Below, in pieces: positions 1 through 7,736 of a DNA stretch of 36,204 nt. Below the pieces are notes generated by a model, which made no database searches, was not told the origin of the DNA, and saw nothing but the letters and a program-made list of their open reading frames with translations. A program made the position numbers and the translations under genes. The number at the start of each line of letters is the position of its first letter. The first letter of the stretch is position 1. The stretch comes from Leisingera sp. JC1. Its GTDB lineage: Bacteria > Pseudomonadota > Alphaproteobacteria > Rhodobacterales > Rhodobacteraceae. The stretch covers positions 154-36,357 of the forward strand of contig NZ_LYUZ01000085.1 in NCBI RefSeq assembly GCF_001679925.1. The letters run 5' to 3'.

Positions 1-101
1 CGGCGCATGGCGAGGACGACTGGGAAGTCGAAGCCAGCCCGGTGCCTGCAGCGGCAGCCAGCAGCGGCAATGCCGCACGCGATCTCTGGCAGGACTTCTG
101 A
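1..101 (+). CDS. C-terminal fragment, probable methyl-accepting chemotaxis protein
   Basis: An open frame enters from the left edge (codons in phase with position 3) and stops with TGA at 99-101, giving 33 visible residues. The tail is Ala/Ser rich and ends in DLWQDF. A W-x-x-F terminus on a flexible linker is the CheR/CheB-tethering pentapeptide pattern (NWETF-like) of many chemoreceptors, and Roseobacter receptors often end in WEEF-like variants. This is the only evidence for the assignment: no signalling or HAMP domain lies inside the window. A hairpin follows 12 bases after the stop, which supports a real gene end. It could be another protein with a similar tail. Confidence 0.45.
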   Translation, partial: AHGEDDWEVEASPVPAAAASSGNAARDLWQDF

Positions 102-112
102 GAACTCACCGG

Positions 113-140
113 AGGCGCCGCACAAAAAAACGCGGCGCCT
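113..140 (+). terminator. Hairpin after probable chemoreceptor gene
   Basis: AGGCGCCGC (113-121) and GCGGCGCCT (132-140) form a perfect 9-bp stem around the A-rich loop at 122-131. It starts 12 bases after the stop codon. No T run follows (TCAGTAAC), so it is a weak intrinsic terminator or an mRNA 3'-end stabiliser. Confidence 0.45.
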
Positions 141-525
141 TCAGTAACAGGAATTCCACCGCGCTGGTCAGACCTTCCAAAAGGCTGCTGCATCCCTAGG
201 CGCCACCAAGGGACAGCATCGATCCGATCGCTTGTATCCCTCTCCTTTTGCAGAAAGGGCCCACCAGACTGTAGTCTTGAGGTAAAACACCTGTGCGCCG
301 CTTTGCAAACGCTGCGATCTGCCGAAAGTTTTCAGCAAATTTGAAGCGGACCGTTCGTGGCAAGGCCCTATTAAAACTTCAGAAATCATTCCCGCCTTCC
401 GTCGAATAAGCGTAAAATCCTTCTGCCTCTGCGCGCCACTTAGTTTTCTTTAATCAACTACCCTCAGATAATACCCCAATGCGTTAATGAACATGGTATA
501 CTCAACTTAAGGATGTGCACACCAG

Positions 526-549
526 ATGGTCCTGTGCTCCAAGGACCAT
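526..549 (+). repeat. Perfect 8-bp inverted repeat in receiver gene leader
   Basis: ATGGTCCT (526-533) and AGGACCAT (542-549) are exact reverse complements with an 8-base loop. The repeat ends 8 bases before the AAAGGGG ribosome site (558-564) of the gene at 571. It could be an operator or a leader RNA hairpin affecting translation. The ATG at 526 is in frame with the gene, but lies inside the repeat and lacks a good ribosome site, so 571 is the preferred start. Confidence 0.5.
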
Positions 550-570
550 GTCAATTCAAAGGGGTATAGA

Positions 571-1302
571 ATGAGTGACAATGGTTTTTCAGAGGTGACC
601 GCACCACCTTTTATGCAACCCGTGATTCTCAACATCCTATCAGTTGATGATGACGAGATTGACAGGCTGCGTTTGAAGAAACTGTGCCGCAAGGCCGGAA
701 TGGAGGCCGAGTTCTTTGAAGCTGCGAACCTGGACGAAATGCGGCGGCAACTGGACCAGGAACAATATGACCTCGTGTTTCTGGACCATAACCTGGGAAT
801 GGACACCGGCCTTGATGCCCTGAAGCTGCTGCTGACCCACGAAGATCAGGTGCAGGCTGTGCCGATTATGCTGACGAGTGTCACCAGCTATCAGACCGCT
901 GTGGAGGCCATGCGGCGCGGTTGTGCGGACTACATCGTCAAAGAAGAATTGTCGGTGGACGCTCTGATCAAGTCAATTGCCTCTGCCATCGAACGGCGGG
1001 CGCTTTATGGCCAGCTGTCCAGTGCGCGGGCGTCAGAAAAGGAACTGAAGCGCATATTCCAACGCTTTATTGTCGGCTGCGGTCCCGACCTCCGGCTGCT
1101 GCTAAGCCGGACACTTGCGGGCGTCAGGGTTGTGAAATCTCAAGCCCGTCAGGACGACAGTGTTTCGCCCTCCGTTCTTGCGGATGTGACAATGCTTGAG
1201 CGCAGCTGCAAAGATCTGGTGGCATTCATGGATGATCTGGACAGCGTAATTGACGACACCCGTGAAGTGACCGCGCGCGTGTCGCCTAATCTACTGCAAT
1301 AG
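571..1302 (+). CDS. Response regulator, stand-alone receiver with helical C-terminal tail
   Basis: A 243-residue cytoplasmic protein. Residues about 21-140 form a receiver domain: acidic pocket VDDDEID (24-30), phospho-acceptor Asp72 in FLDHNLG, switch Thr102 in MLTS and conserved Lys124 in YIVKEE. The remaining roughly 100 residues are predicted mostly helical and show no DNA-binding or enzymatic output domain, so it probably acts through protein contacts, for example in a phosphorelay with the kinase encoded at 1858. ATG 571 is chosen because AAAGGGG lies 6 bases upstream; an in-frame ATG at 526 would add 15 residues. It is the first of three same-strand receiver genes. The family is clear; its partner and process are unknown. 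Confidence 0.8.
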   Translation: MSDNGFSEVTAPPFMQPVILNILSVDDDEIDRLRLKKLCRKAGMEAEFFEAANLDEMRRQLDQEQYDLVFLDHNLGMDTGLDALKLLLTHEDQVQAVPIMLTSVTSYQTAVEAMRRGCADYIVKEELSVDALIKSIASAIERRALYGQLSSARASEKELKRIFQRFIVGCGPDLRLLLSRTLAGVRVVKSQARQDDSVSPSVLADVTMLERSCKDLVAFMDDLDSVIDDTREVTARVSPNLLQ

Positions 1303-1394
1303 CAGCTACTATTAGCCGAAGACTGATCCGGGGAACCGTGGCTTGATTTCAGGCTCACTCTTTGACAGCCCTAGACCATTGGAGTGACGGCAGG

Positions 1395-1846
1395 TTGCAA
1401 TCTTCCTCTAAACTAAACCGAACGGCCCTGAACATTATCCTGGTCGAAGATGATGATGCAGATGCGAGGGCACTGCACCGGGTCTTCAAAAAGGCGAGGA
1501 TTGCCAATCCAGTCATACGGTTTGCGGACGGTGCTGAAGCTTTGACCTTTCTGCGCCGAGAAAGGAACCAAGTGCACCCCCCTCACTTCCTGGCTCCGTA
1601 TGATATCAAAATGCCCCCCAAGAAAGGAAATGAGCTGCGGTCGGAATTTCGTGCCAACCCGTTCCTCCATAACAACCTGTTCCTCATGTTGGCGCCCTCT
1701 GATGACGAGCGCGACATTTCTGAAGCTTATGAAAAAATGTCTCTGGCTTCATTCCGAAGCCTAAGGCTGGCGATATGTCTGCTGAACTTACGGCTACGCT
1801 CGACAATTTTTGGCGCGTTGCCGAACCACCAAAAAACTCACGTTAG
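1395..1846 (+). pseudogene. Frameshifted Rcp1-type response regulator
   Basis: The frame begins as a typical Rcp1-like receiver: IILVEDDDADA, then YDIKMP with the phospho-acceptor Asp, then SDDERDISEAYEK. At the A6 tract 1732-1737 the frame is lost and the reading continues as unrelated sequence to 1886, overlapping the next gene. Reading one frame over after the A tract restores the family C-terminus: NVSGFIPKPKAGD (Lys in the KP motif) and NFWRVAEPP, ending at TAG 1844-1846, 11 bases before the next ATG. A single missing A therefore explains the break. The switch Thr position reads Ala (LMLAPSDD), which may indicate decay. The start is uncertain: no ATG fits, and TTG 1395 has GGAG 10 bases upstream; TTG 1362 is an alternative. 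A sequencing error or slippage at the homopolymer is possible. Confidence 0.7.
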
Positions 1847-1857
1847 AGAGGTAGCTG

Positions 1858-2949
1858 ATGGCAGTTCTCAAAATCCTGCTCATTGACGATGACGCCGGAG
1901 ACCGGAAGCTGCTACGCCGGCTTCTGACGAAAACACATCCCGGGGCCAGAATTACCGAGGCTGAAAGCGGCGAAACTGCGCTGGAACATGTCGGAAAACA
2001 AGCCGATGTGATTTTCTTGGACTATCTGCTTCCAGATGGAACCGGGCTGGACCTTATCGCACGGCTAAACAAAGCCTGGCCGCGAGCGGTGCTGTTCATG
2101 ACCACGGGTCATGGTGACGAGGAGATCGCCAAAAGCGTAATTCTGGCCGGAGCCAGCGACTATATTCCCAAATCAGCTCTCAGCGCGGAAGCGCTCAATC
2201 GGATGATCGCAAACGGGCTGAAGGTTGCTGATATGCGTTGGCGGATCCAAGAGCAGCAAATCGAGTTAAGGCTGTTCTCTGATGTTCTTATTCACGACAT
2301 GCGTGCACCCCTGCGGGCCATCAAGTTTCTAAGCGAACAGATCCAGGAGGAATACGAGAGCGGTGACCTTGATGAGGTTGCCAGACAGTTCGACCTGATG
2401 AAAAAATCGGTAAACAAAACGTCCGAACTGATTGAACGGCTGGCCAGCCATATCAACCCCCACAGCGAAGGGCGGGCGGAGCGCGTTACTGTTGAGAGCC
2501 TGTTTGACAGCCTGCGGGCAGTCTTGGCACAGGACCTTGCCGTATCAGGTGCCAGGCTTAGCTGGCAGTCCGGAGGATTGAGCGTGCTGTGCTTTCCACC
2601 AGATATCGTCCAGCTGCTGCAAAACCTGGTCAGCAATGCCATAAAGTACAGCGGCGGTGAGACGCCTGAAATTTCCGTAATTGCAGAACCAGCCGACCCC
2701 GGACTGATGATCTCAGTTTCTGACAATGGAATTGGAGTGCCACCGGAATACCAGGAAAAGATCTTTGAACCATTCAAACGGTTGCAGCGCGGCAGCGAAC
2801 AGCCTGGCACTGGCCTCGGTCTGGCGACCTGCGCCAAAATCGCCAAGCGGCACAAAGGCCTGATTTGGTGCGACCCTCAGGTTGTTTCCGGCACAACAAT
2901 CCGATTTACCGTCTGCCTGGATGCAATGGACGCCCGGGGAATCGCCTGA
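1858..2949 (+). CDS. Receiver-histidine kinase hybrid
   Basis: A 363-residue soluble sensor kinase. Residues 4-118 are a receiver domain (acidic pocket Asp10-12, phospho-acceptor Asp55 in FLDYLLPDG, Lys105). A short helix leads to a dimerisation/phospho-acceptor segment with His146 in LIHDMRAPLRAI. The ATPase domain follows: N-box NLVSNAIKYS with Asn260, G1 DNGIGVP (289-295), F-box FEPFKRLQ and G2 GTGLGL (318-323). It has no membrane segment and no PAS or GAF sensor, so input probably comes by phosphorylation or contact at the N-terminal receiver. It starts 11 bases after the restored stop of the frameshifted receiver gene, with AGAGAGG as ribosome site, which indicates one operon. Such REC-HK proteins beside Rcp1-type receivers are common near photoreceptor or stress circuits, but no photoreceptor is present here. 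Confidence 0.85.
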   Translation: MAVLKILLIDDDAGDRKLLRRLLTKTHPGARITEAESGETALEHVGKQADVIFLDYLLPDGTGLDLIARLNKAWPRAVLFMTTGHGDEEIAKSVILAGASDYIPKSALSAEALNRMIANGLKVADMRWRIQEQQIELRLFSDVLIHDMRAPLRAIKFLSEQIQEEYESGDLDEVARQFDLMKKSVNKTSELIERLASHINPHSEGRAERVTVESLFDSLRAVLAQDLAVSGARLSWQSGGLSVLCFPPDIVQLLQNLVSNAIKYSGGETPEISVIAEPADPGLMISVSDNGIGVPPEYQEKIFEPFKRLQRGSEQPGTGLGLATCAKIAKRHKGLIWCDPQVVSGTTIRFTVCLDAMDARGIA

Positions 2950-2992
2950 CCGCAGCCGCTCCTCTGCGCCGTGTCCTGACGCTTCCTTCGCT

Positions 2993-3039
2993 TGAAAACG
3001 CCTGGGTGCTTGGACCCGACTGACGGATGCGCGTTTTCA
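2993..3039. terminator. Branched inverted repeat between convergent genes
   Basis: TGAAAACGC (2993-3001) and GCGTTTTCA (3031-3039) are exact reverse complements. The 29-base interior holds a smaller stem, GGGT (3004-3007) with ACCC (3014-3017). It lies between the convergent kinase gene (ends 2949) and regulator gene (ends 3141), and has an A4/T4 pair, so it could act as a bidirectional terminator. The long loop makes it weaker than a classic one. The rest of 2950-3140 shows nothing else. Confidence 0.4.
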
Positions 3040-3140
3040 GTACGCGAGAGCACACCGTCCTGCCTGCTTTCCATACCAGCGTCTCTCTCATTAAGCATTG
3101 GCTTCGGCAAAAACTGCACCCCGCCGAACGTCTTGAAATT

Positions 3141-3755
3141 TCATCCCTCCAGAGAAACCCAGAGAACTCTGGCGTCTTCCGCGCTAACAGAGACGCAGCC
3201 ATGGCCCATACCGCTGTCGTAATAAACGGAATCTCCGACCCCCATCCGCAACGGCCGGTAATGCTCAGTATAGAGGATCAGTTCCCCGCTCAAAACGAAC
3301 ATGAACTCCTCCCCCTGGTGGCGGACCCAATTGTCGAACTCGGTCACATCACGTGCCTTGATGGTGCTGATATAGGGCACCATGCGTTTGCTGGTCAGTT
3401 CGCTGCACAATAGCTCGTGATCATAGGTCGAGGTTTCTTTGTGCTCCCCTTCGCCGGTGCGGGTAAAGTCACGGCGCCCGGTGACGCCGCTTTGACTGGA
3501 CTGCACAAACAACTGCGGTGTTTCCAGTTCCAGCGTCTGCATCAGGCGGCGGATGATCTCGAAACTGGGACGGGTCTGGTTGTTCTCGATCTTGGACAAA
3601 GTGGACCTGCCAATGGCTGCTGCCTTGGCGGCTTCCTCCAATGTCAGCCCTTTTTCTTTGCGGGCTTCGCGAATCATTTTTCCTAGAACTTCGCCATCCG
3701 GGGCCTCCATGGCCTCGGGGCCCAGTCCTGTTTCTTCTGAGGGAATTGGTTCCAT
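3141..3755 (-). CDS. XRE-family regulator with C-terminal cupin domain
   Basis: A 204-residue DNA-binding regulator. Residues 23-76 form a Cro/C1-type helix-turn-helix (LTLEEAAKAAAIGRSTLSKI, then ENNQTRPS). Residues about 128-200 form a cupin: GEEFMFVLSGELILY, then LGVGD-like MGVGDSVYYD and GMGHG. In this family the cupin usually senses a small ligand, and the regulators often control neighbouring amino-acid or amine metabolism genes. Start ATG 3755 has GGAG 11 bases upstream. It is divergent from lpdA across 173 bases and could control the glycine cleavage locus; that link is inferred from position only. Confidence 0.85.
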   Translation of the reverse strand: MEPIPSEETGLGPEAMEAPDGEVLGKMIREARKEKGLTLEEAAKAAAIGRSTLSKIENNQTRPSFEIIRRLMQTLELETPQLFVQSSQSGVTGRRDFTRTGEGEHKETSTYDHELLCSELTSKRMVPYISTIKARDVTEFDNWVRHQGEEFMFVLSGELILYTEHYRPLRMGVGDSVYYDSGMGHGCVSVSAEDARVLWVSLEG

Positions 3756-3835
3756 TTCTGCGAATTCTCCTGATCCGCAAACACTTTAGCTTTGATGTAT
3801 TTCCCGGTCAAAATTTCCGTGATCGCACTTTTTGT

Positions 3836-3863
3836 TTGCAAAGGGGAAAAAGTTTCCTATAGG
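3836..3863 (+). promoter_or_regulatory. Candidate sigma-70-type promoter for lpdA-gcv locus
   Basis: TTGCAA (3836-3841) and TATAGG (3858-3863) are spaced 16 bases apart and lie 65 bases before the lpdA ATG, in the divergent interval with the XRE-cupin gene. The match is moderate. No glycine riboswitch pattern was recognised in 3756-3928. Confidence 0.35.
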
Positions 3864-3928
3864 AGACGCAGCGTCGTATATGGCTGAATACGTGCCGGTC
3901 CTGAACCGCATTTCGGAGGAGAAACCAC

Positions 3929-5311
3929 ATGAGCGCATATGATCTGATCGTGATCGGAGCCGGTCCGGGCGGTTATGTCGCAGCAATCCGTGCAGCACAG
4001 CTGGGCATGAAGGTTGCCTGTGTCGAAGGCCGCGGCTCGCTGGGCGGCACATGCCTCAACGTTGGCTGCATTCCTTCCAAGGCGCTGCTGACTTCGTCCG
4101 CCAAATACGCCGAGCTGTCCCACATCGCCGCGCACGGCATTTCCGTTGAGGGCGTCAGCCTGGATTTGGGGGCGCTGATGGCCCGCAAGGACAAAATTGT
4201 TGATGACCTGACCAAGGGCATCGCCTTCCTGTTCAAGAAGAACGGCGTCGACCACATCGAAGGCTGGGCCAGTATTCCGGCGCAAGGCCAAGTAAAAGTC
4301 GGTGAAGACACCTACACTGCAAAGAACATCCTGATTGCCACCGGTTCGGAACCCACCCCCCTCCCAGGTGTGGAGATCGACGAGGTGGACGTGCTGAGCA
4401 GCACCGGAGCGCTGGCGCTTGAAGCCGCGCCAGTGCATCTGGTGGTGATCGGCGCTGGCGTGATCGGGCTTGAACTCGGTCAGGTCTGGTCACGCCTTGG
4501 TTCCAAGGTGACGGTGGTGGAATACCTTGACCGCATCCTGCCCGGCATTGATGGCGAGATCGCCAAACTGTCCCAGCGCGCTCTGAGCAAGCGCGGTCTG
4601 AAGTTCCAGCTGGGCCGCGCGCTGAAAGCTGTCGAAAAAGGCGAAAACGGCCTGACCCTGACCGTGGACCGCGTCGGTAAGGACAGCCAGGAGCAGATTG
4701 AGGCGGACAAGGTTCTGGTTGCCATCGGCCGCCGCCCGGTGACCCGCGGCCTCGGCCTGGAAGGCCTGGGGGTCTCGATCAACGCACGCGGCTTCATCGA
4801 GGTGGATGAAACCTTCCAGACCTCGGTTCCCGGTGTCTATGCCATCGGCGACTGCGTGCCCGGCCCGATGCTGGCGCACAAGGCCGAGGAAGACGGCGTT
4901 GCCTGTGCCGAGATCATGGCGGGCGAGCACGGCCATGTGGATTACAACACAGTTCCCGGCGTGGTTTACACTGACCCGGAAGTCGCTTCCGTGGGTCAGA
5001 CCGAAGAGGCGCTGAAAGAAACCGGCACCCAGTACATCACTGGCAAGTTCGCCTTCATGGCGAACTCCCGTGCACGCTCCACCGGCGAAACCGATGGCGC
5101 AGTGAAGGTGCTGGCGACACCGGAGGGCAAGATCCTCGGCGCCCACATTTGCGGTGCCCATGGCGGTGACCTGATTGCGGAGTTGGTGCTGGCAATGACC
5201 AAGGGTGCCACTGTCGAAGAGGTGGCCCGCACCTGCCACGCGCACCCGGCAATGGGCGAGGCGGTGAAGGAAGCCTGCCTCGACGCGCTTGGCCGCGCCA
5301 TTCACGCCTGA
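3929..5311 (+). CDS. lpdA: Dihydrolipoyl dehydrogenase (L protein)
   Basis: A 460-residue FAD/NAD enzyme that reoxidises dihydrolipoamide on carrier proteins such as GcvH, passing electrons to NAD+. The N-terminal FAD fold is [12 protein letters not shown] (9-20). The redox-active disulfide is Cys42/Cys47 in [13 protein letters not shown]. The NAD-binding fold is [12 protein letters not shown]. The C-terminal dimerisation domain has the catalytic dyad His439/Glu444 in HAHPAMGE. Length is normal. The ATG follows GGAGGAGA by a few bases. As first gene of the lipA-AGCS-gcvTHP locus it is probably dedicated to glycine cleavage rather than to the pyruvate or oxoglutarate complexes, which usually have their own copies; that specialisation is an inference. 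Confidence 0.95.
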   Translation: MSAYDLIVIGAGPGGYVAAIRAAQLGMKVACVEGRGSLGGTCLNVGCIPSKALLTSSAKYAELSHIAAHGISVEGVSLDLGALMARKDKIVDDLTKGIAFLFKKNGVDHIEGWASIPAQGQVKVGEDTYTAKNILIATGSEPTPLPGVEIDEVDVLSSTGALALEAAPVHLVVIGAGVIGLELGQVWSRLGSKVTVVEYLDRILPGIDGEIAKLSQRALSKRGLKFQLGRALKAVEKGENGLTLTVDRVGKDSQEQIEADKVLVAIGRRPVTRGLGLEGLGVSINARGFIEVDETFQTSVPGVYAIGDCVPGPMLAHKAEEDGVACAEIMAGEHGHVDYNTVPGVVYTDPEVASVGQTEEALKETGTQYITGKFAFMANSRARSTGETDGAVKVLATPEGKILGAHICGAHGGDLIAELVLAMTKGATVEEVARTCHAHPAMGEAVKEACLDALGRAIHA

Positions 5312-5327
5312 TCCGGAGGTCCGCCAG

Positions 5328-6272
5328 ATGACGATCCAGCTGCGCCCCCGCCATCCGGAAAAGGCCCACAAGGCCGACAGCGCCATCCCGCGCAAACCGA
5401 AGTGGATCCGTAAGAAGAAGATCGACAGCGCGGAGTACTACGAAACTCGCAAGCTGATGCGGGAGCATGATCTGGCGACCGTCTGCGAGGAGGCCGCCTG
5501 CCCCAACATCGGCGAGTGCTGGTCCAAGCGCCACGCCACCATGATGATTATGGGTGAAGTCTGCACCCGCGGCTGCTCTTTTTGTAATGTCACCACCGGC
5601 AAGCCGGACACGCTGGATGCGTTTGAGCCGGGCCGGGTTGCGGCGGCGGTCAAGAAACTGGGCCTGCGCCACGTGGTAATCACCTCTGTGGACCGGGATG
5701 ATCTGGCGGACGGCGGGGCGGAGCATATCGCTCAGACCATCCGCGCCACCCGGCATCAGAACCCCGGCACCACCATCGAGGTGCTGACCCCGGATTTTCT
5801 GGGCAAGGGCGCAGCGGCCGATGCGGTATTCGAAGCCGCACCCGATGTGTTCAATCACAACCTGGAAACCGTTCCGCGCCTTTACCCGCGTGTACGCCCG
5901 GGCGCACGTTACTACACCTCGCTGCGGCTGCTGGACGACGCCAAGCGCGCAAACCCGCAGCTGTTCACCAAATCCGGCATCATGGTTGGCTTGGGCGAGA
6001 CGCTGGAGGACGTTCGTCAAGTGATGGATGACCTGCGCGCGGCCCAGGTCGATTTCCTGACCGTGGGCCAGTACCTGCAACCCACCCCCAAGCATCACCC
6101 GATCGACCGTTTCTGGTCGCCGGAGGAGTTTGCACAGCTGGAACAGATCGCTCGCTCCAAGGGCTTTCTGCATGTGTCAGCGACACCGCTGACCCGCTCT
6201 TCGTTCCACGCGGATGAAGATTTTGCCGCCCTGAAAGAGGCCCGTCAGATGGCCTTGGCAAAGGGCATTTAA
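5328..6272 (+). CDS. lipA: Lipoyl synthase
   Basis: A 314-residue radical-SAM enzyme that inserts two sulfur atoms into octanoyl groups on carrier proteins, here presumably on GcvH and other E2/H proteins. The auxiliary cluster ligands are Cys53, Cys58 and Cys64 ([12 protein letters not shown]). The radical-SAM cluster ligands are Cys79, Cys83 and Cys86 (CTRGCSFC). The C-terminal Arg-Ser-Ser motif appears as [12 protein letters not shown] 5328 is chosen over an upstream in-frame start at 5289 because the latter overlaps lpdA and GGAGG (5315-5319) lies properly before 5328. The gap to lpdA is 16 bases, so the two are co-transcribed. Lipoylation supply sits directly with its user, the glycine cleavage system. 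Confidence 0.95.
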   Translation: MTIQLRPRHPEKAHKADSAIPRKPKWIRKKKIDSAEYYETRKLMREHDLATVCEEAACPNIGECWSKRHATMMIMGEVCTRGCSFCNVTTGKPDTLDAFEPGRVAAAVKKLGLRHVVITSVDRDDLADGGAEHIAQTIRATRHQNPGTTIEVLTPDFLGKGAAADAVFEAAPDVFNHNLETVPRLYPRVRPGARYYTSLRLLDDAKRANPQLFTKSGIMVGLGETLEDVRQVMDDLRAAQVDFLTVGQYLQPTPKHHPIDRFWSPEEFAQLEQIARSKGFLHVSATPLTRSSFHADEDFAALKEARQMALAKGI

Positions 6273-6297
6273 CCTTAACGCAAGCGGGAGGAGACCC

Positions 6298-7668
6298 ATG
6301 GAAGCGTTAAATTCAATCGTAGGAGCCGTAAACGGCGTGGTTTGGGGGCCGATGATGCTGGTCCTCATTCTCGGCGTCGGCTTCTTCCTTCAGGTCGGCC
6401 TGAAGTTCATGCCGATCCGGAAACTGGGCATGGGCTTTGGCCTGATGTTCAAGGGCCGTGAGGCCACCGGCGAAGGTCAAATCACCCCGTTCAACGCGCT
6501 GATGACCGCGCTGTCGGCCACTATCGGCACCGGCAACATCGCAGGCGTCGCCACCGCCGTGTTCCTCGGCGGTCCCGGCGCGCTGTTCTGGATGTGGATG
6601 ACCGCGCTGGTCGGCATGGCCACCAAATATTCCGAAGCCGTCTGCGCGGTGAAATTCCGCGAGCGTGACGAGGAAGGCAACTACGTCGGCGGCCCGATGT
6701 ACTACATCAAAAACGGTCTCGGCGCGAAATGGGCCTGGCTGGGCATTGCCTTTGCCGTGTTCGGCTCCATTGCTGCCTTCGGCATCGGGAACGGTGTGCA
6801 GGCGAACGGTGTGGCACAGGTTCTGGAAACCAACTTCGGCTTCAACACCTCTGTTACCGGCATTGTGCTAATGGTGCTGACCGGTGCCGTGATCCTGGGC
6901 GGCATTACCCGCATCGGCGCGGTCGCTGGTTTCCTTGTTCCTTTCATGGCGGTCAGCTACATCATTGCAGGCCTGATTGTTCTGGTCATCAACGCTGACG
7001 CCATCGGTACCGCATTCGGCCTGGTGTTCACCCATGCCTTCACCCCCTCGGCAGCCGAAGGCGGCTTTGCCGGTGCGGCCGTCTGGGCAGCAATCCGCTT
7101 TGGTGTGGCCCGCGGCGTGTTCTCGAACGAAGCCGGCCTGGGTTCCGCCCCGATCGCCCACGCAGCAGCCGAAACCAAAGGTCCGGTAAACCAGGGCCTG
7201 ATCGCCATGCTGGGCACCTTCATCGACACCATCATCGTCTGCTCGATCACCGGTCTGGCAATCATCGCCTCCGGTGCCTGGACTTCGGGTGAATCCGGTG
7301 CGGCGCTGACCTCACTGGCGTTTGAAAACTCGCTGCCGGGCATCGGCGGCCCGCTGATCGCCATCGCGCTGTCGATCTTTGCCTTCACCACAATCCTCGG
7401 TTGGTCCTATTATGGCGAGAAGTGCATGGAGTTTCTGTTCGGTGTGAAGGTCATGCTGCCCTACCGCATCCTGTGGATCGTCGCGATCTACTTCGGTGCG
7501 ACTGCCGACCTGGGCTTCATCTGGCTGCTGGCTGACACGCTGAACGCGATGATGGCCATCCCGAACCTGATCGCCCTGGCGCTGTTGAGCCCGATCGTCT
7601 TCAAGGTGACGAAAGAGTTCTTTGCCACCGGCGGCAAATCGGAAGAAGCCGGCCACGCTGCCGAGTAA
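6298..7668 (+). CDS. Alanine/glycine:cation symporter (AGCS family)
   Basis: A 456-residue multi-pass inner-membrane protein, usual length for the sodium:alanine/glycine symporter family. The family signature region is present: SATIGTGNIAGVATAVFLGG, followed by GPGALFWMW and KYSEAVCAVKFRE. About ten or eleven hydrophobic helices can be counted. A good ribosome site (GGGAGGAG) precedes the ATG, 25 bases after lipA. Lying between lipA and gcvT, inside the glycine cleavage operon, it most likely imports glycine as substrate. Family members also move alanine or serine, and the sequence alone does not settle the substrate. Confidence 0.9.
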   Translation: MEALNSIVGAVNGVVWGPMMLVLILGVGFFLQVGLKFMPIRKLGMGFGLMFKGREATGEGQITPFNALMTALSATIGTGNIAGVATAVFLGGPGALFWMWMTALVGMATKYSEAVCAVKFRERDEEGNYVGGPMYYIKNGLGAKWAWLGIAFAVFGSIAAFGIGNGVQANGVAQVLETNFGFNTSVTGIVLMVLTGAVILGGITRIGAVAGFLVPFMAVSYIIAGLIVLVINADAIGTAFGLVFTHAFTPSAAEGGFAGAAVWAAIRFGVARGVFSNEAGLGSAPIAHAAAETKGPVNQGLIAMLGTFIDTIIVCSITGLAIIASGAWTSGESGAALTSLAFENSLPGIGGPLIAIALSIFAFTTILGWSYYGEKCMEFLFGVKVMLPYRILWIVAIYFGATADLGFIWLLADTLNAMMAIPNLIALALLSPIVFKVTKEFFATGGKSEEAGHAAE

Positions 7669-7675
7669 GCTCTCC

Positions 7676-7700
7676 GGGAGGGCGCGCCCTGCGCCCTCCC
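7676..7700 (+). other. Intercistronic hairpin after symporter gene
   Basis: GGGAGGGCGC (7676-7685) and GCGCCCTCCC (7691-7700) form a perfect 10-bp GC-rich stem with a 5-base loop, 7 bases after the symporter stop and 36 bases before gcvT. No T run follows. It probably tunes mRNA decay or partial termination between the lpdA-lipA-symporter part and gcvTHP. Confidence 0.6.
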
Positions 7701-7736
7701 TCACCCCGAAACCCTATTATTCAAAGGCTGCACAGG

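Larger units (their letters stand above)
102..570. other. Intergenic region with leader of receiver gene
   Basis: These 469 bases lie between the probable chemoreceptor end and the receiver gene at 571. No convincing gene is seen; a 73-codon minus-strand frame (168-389) has no recognisable features or ribosome site. The right half is AT-rich and holds possible -10 elements GATAAT (467-472, with a weak TTTCTT at 445-450) and TATACT (497-502, without a good -35). The right end holds an 8-bp inverted repeat described separately. Confidence 0.5.

Noticed and set aside
168-389. 73-codon minus-strand open frame in the first intergenic region
   Set aside because: No ribosome site, no recognisable motif and poor codon pattern; it lies in a leader-like region and is probably chance.
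3756-3928. Glycine riboswitch upstream of the lpdA-gcv locus
   Set aside because: The conserved riboswitch core was not recognisable here or in the short gaps before the symporter and gcvT genes.
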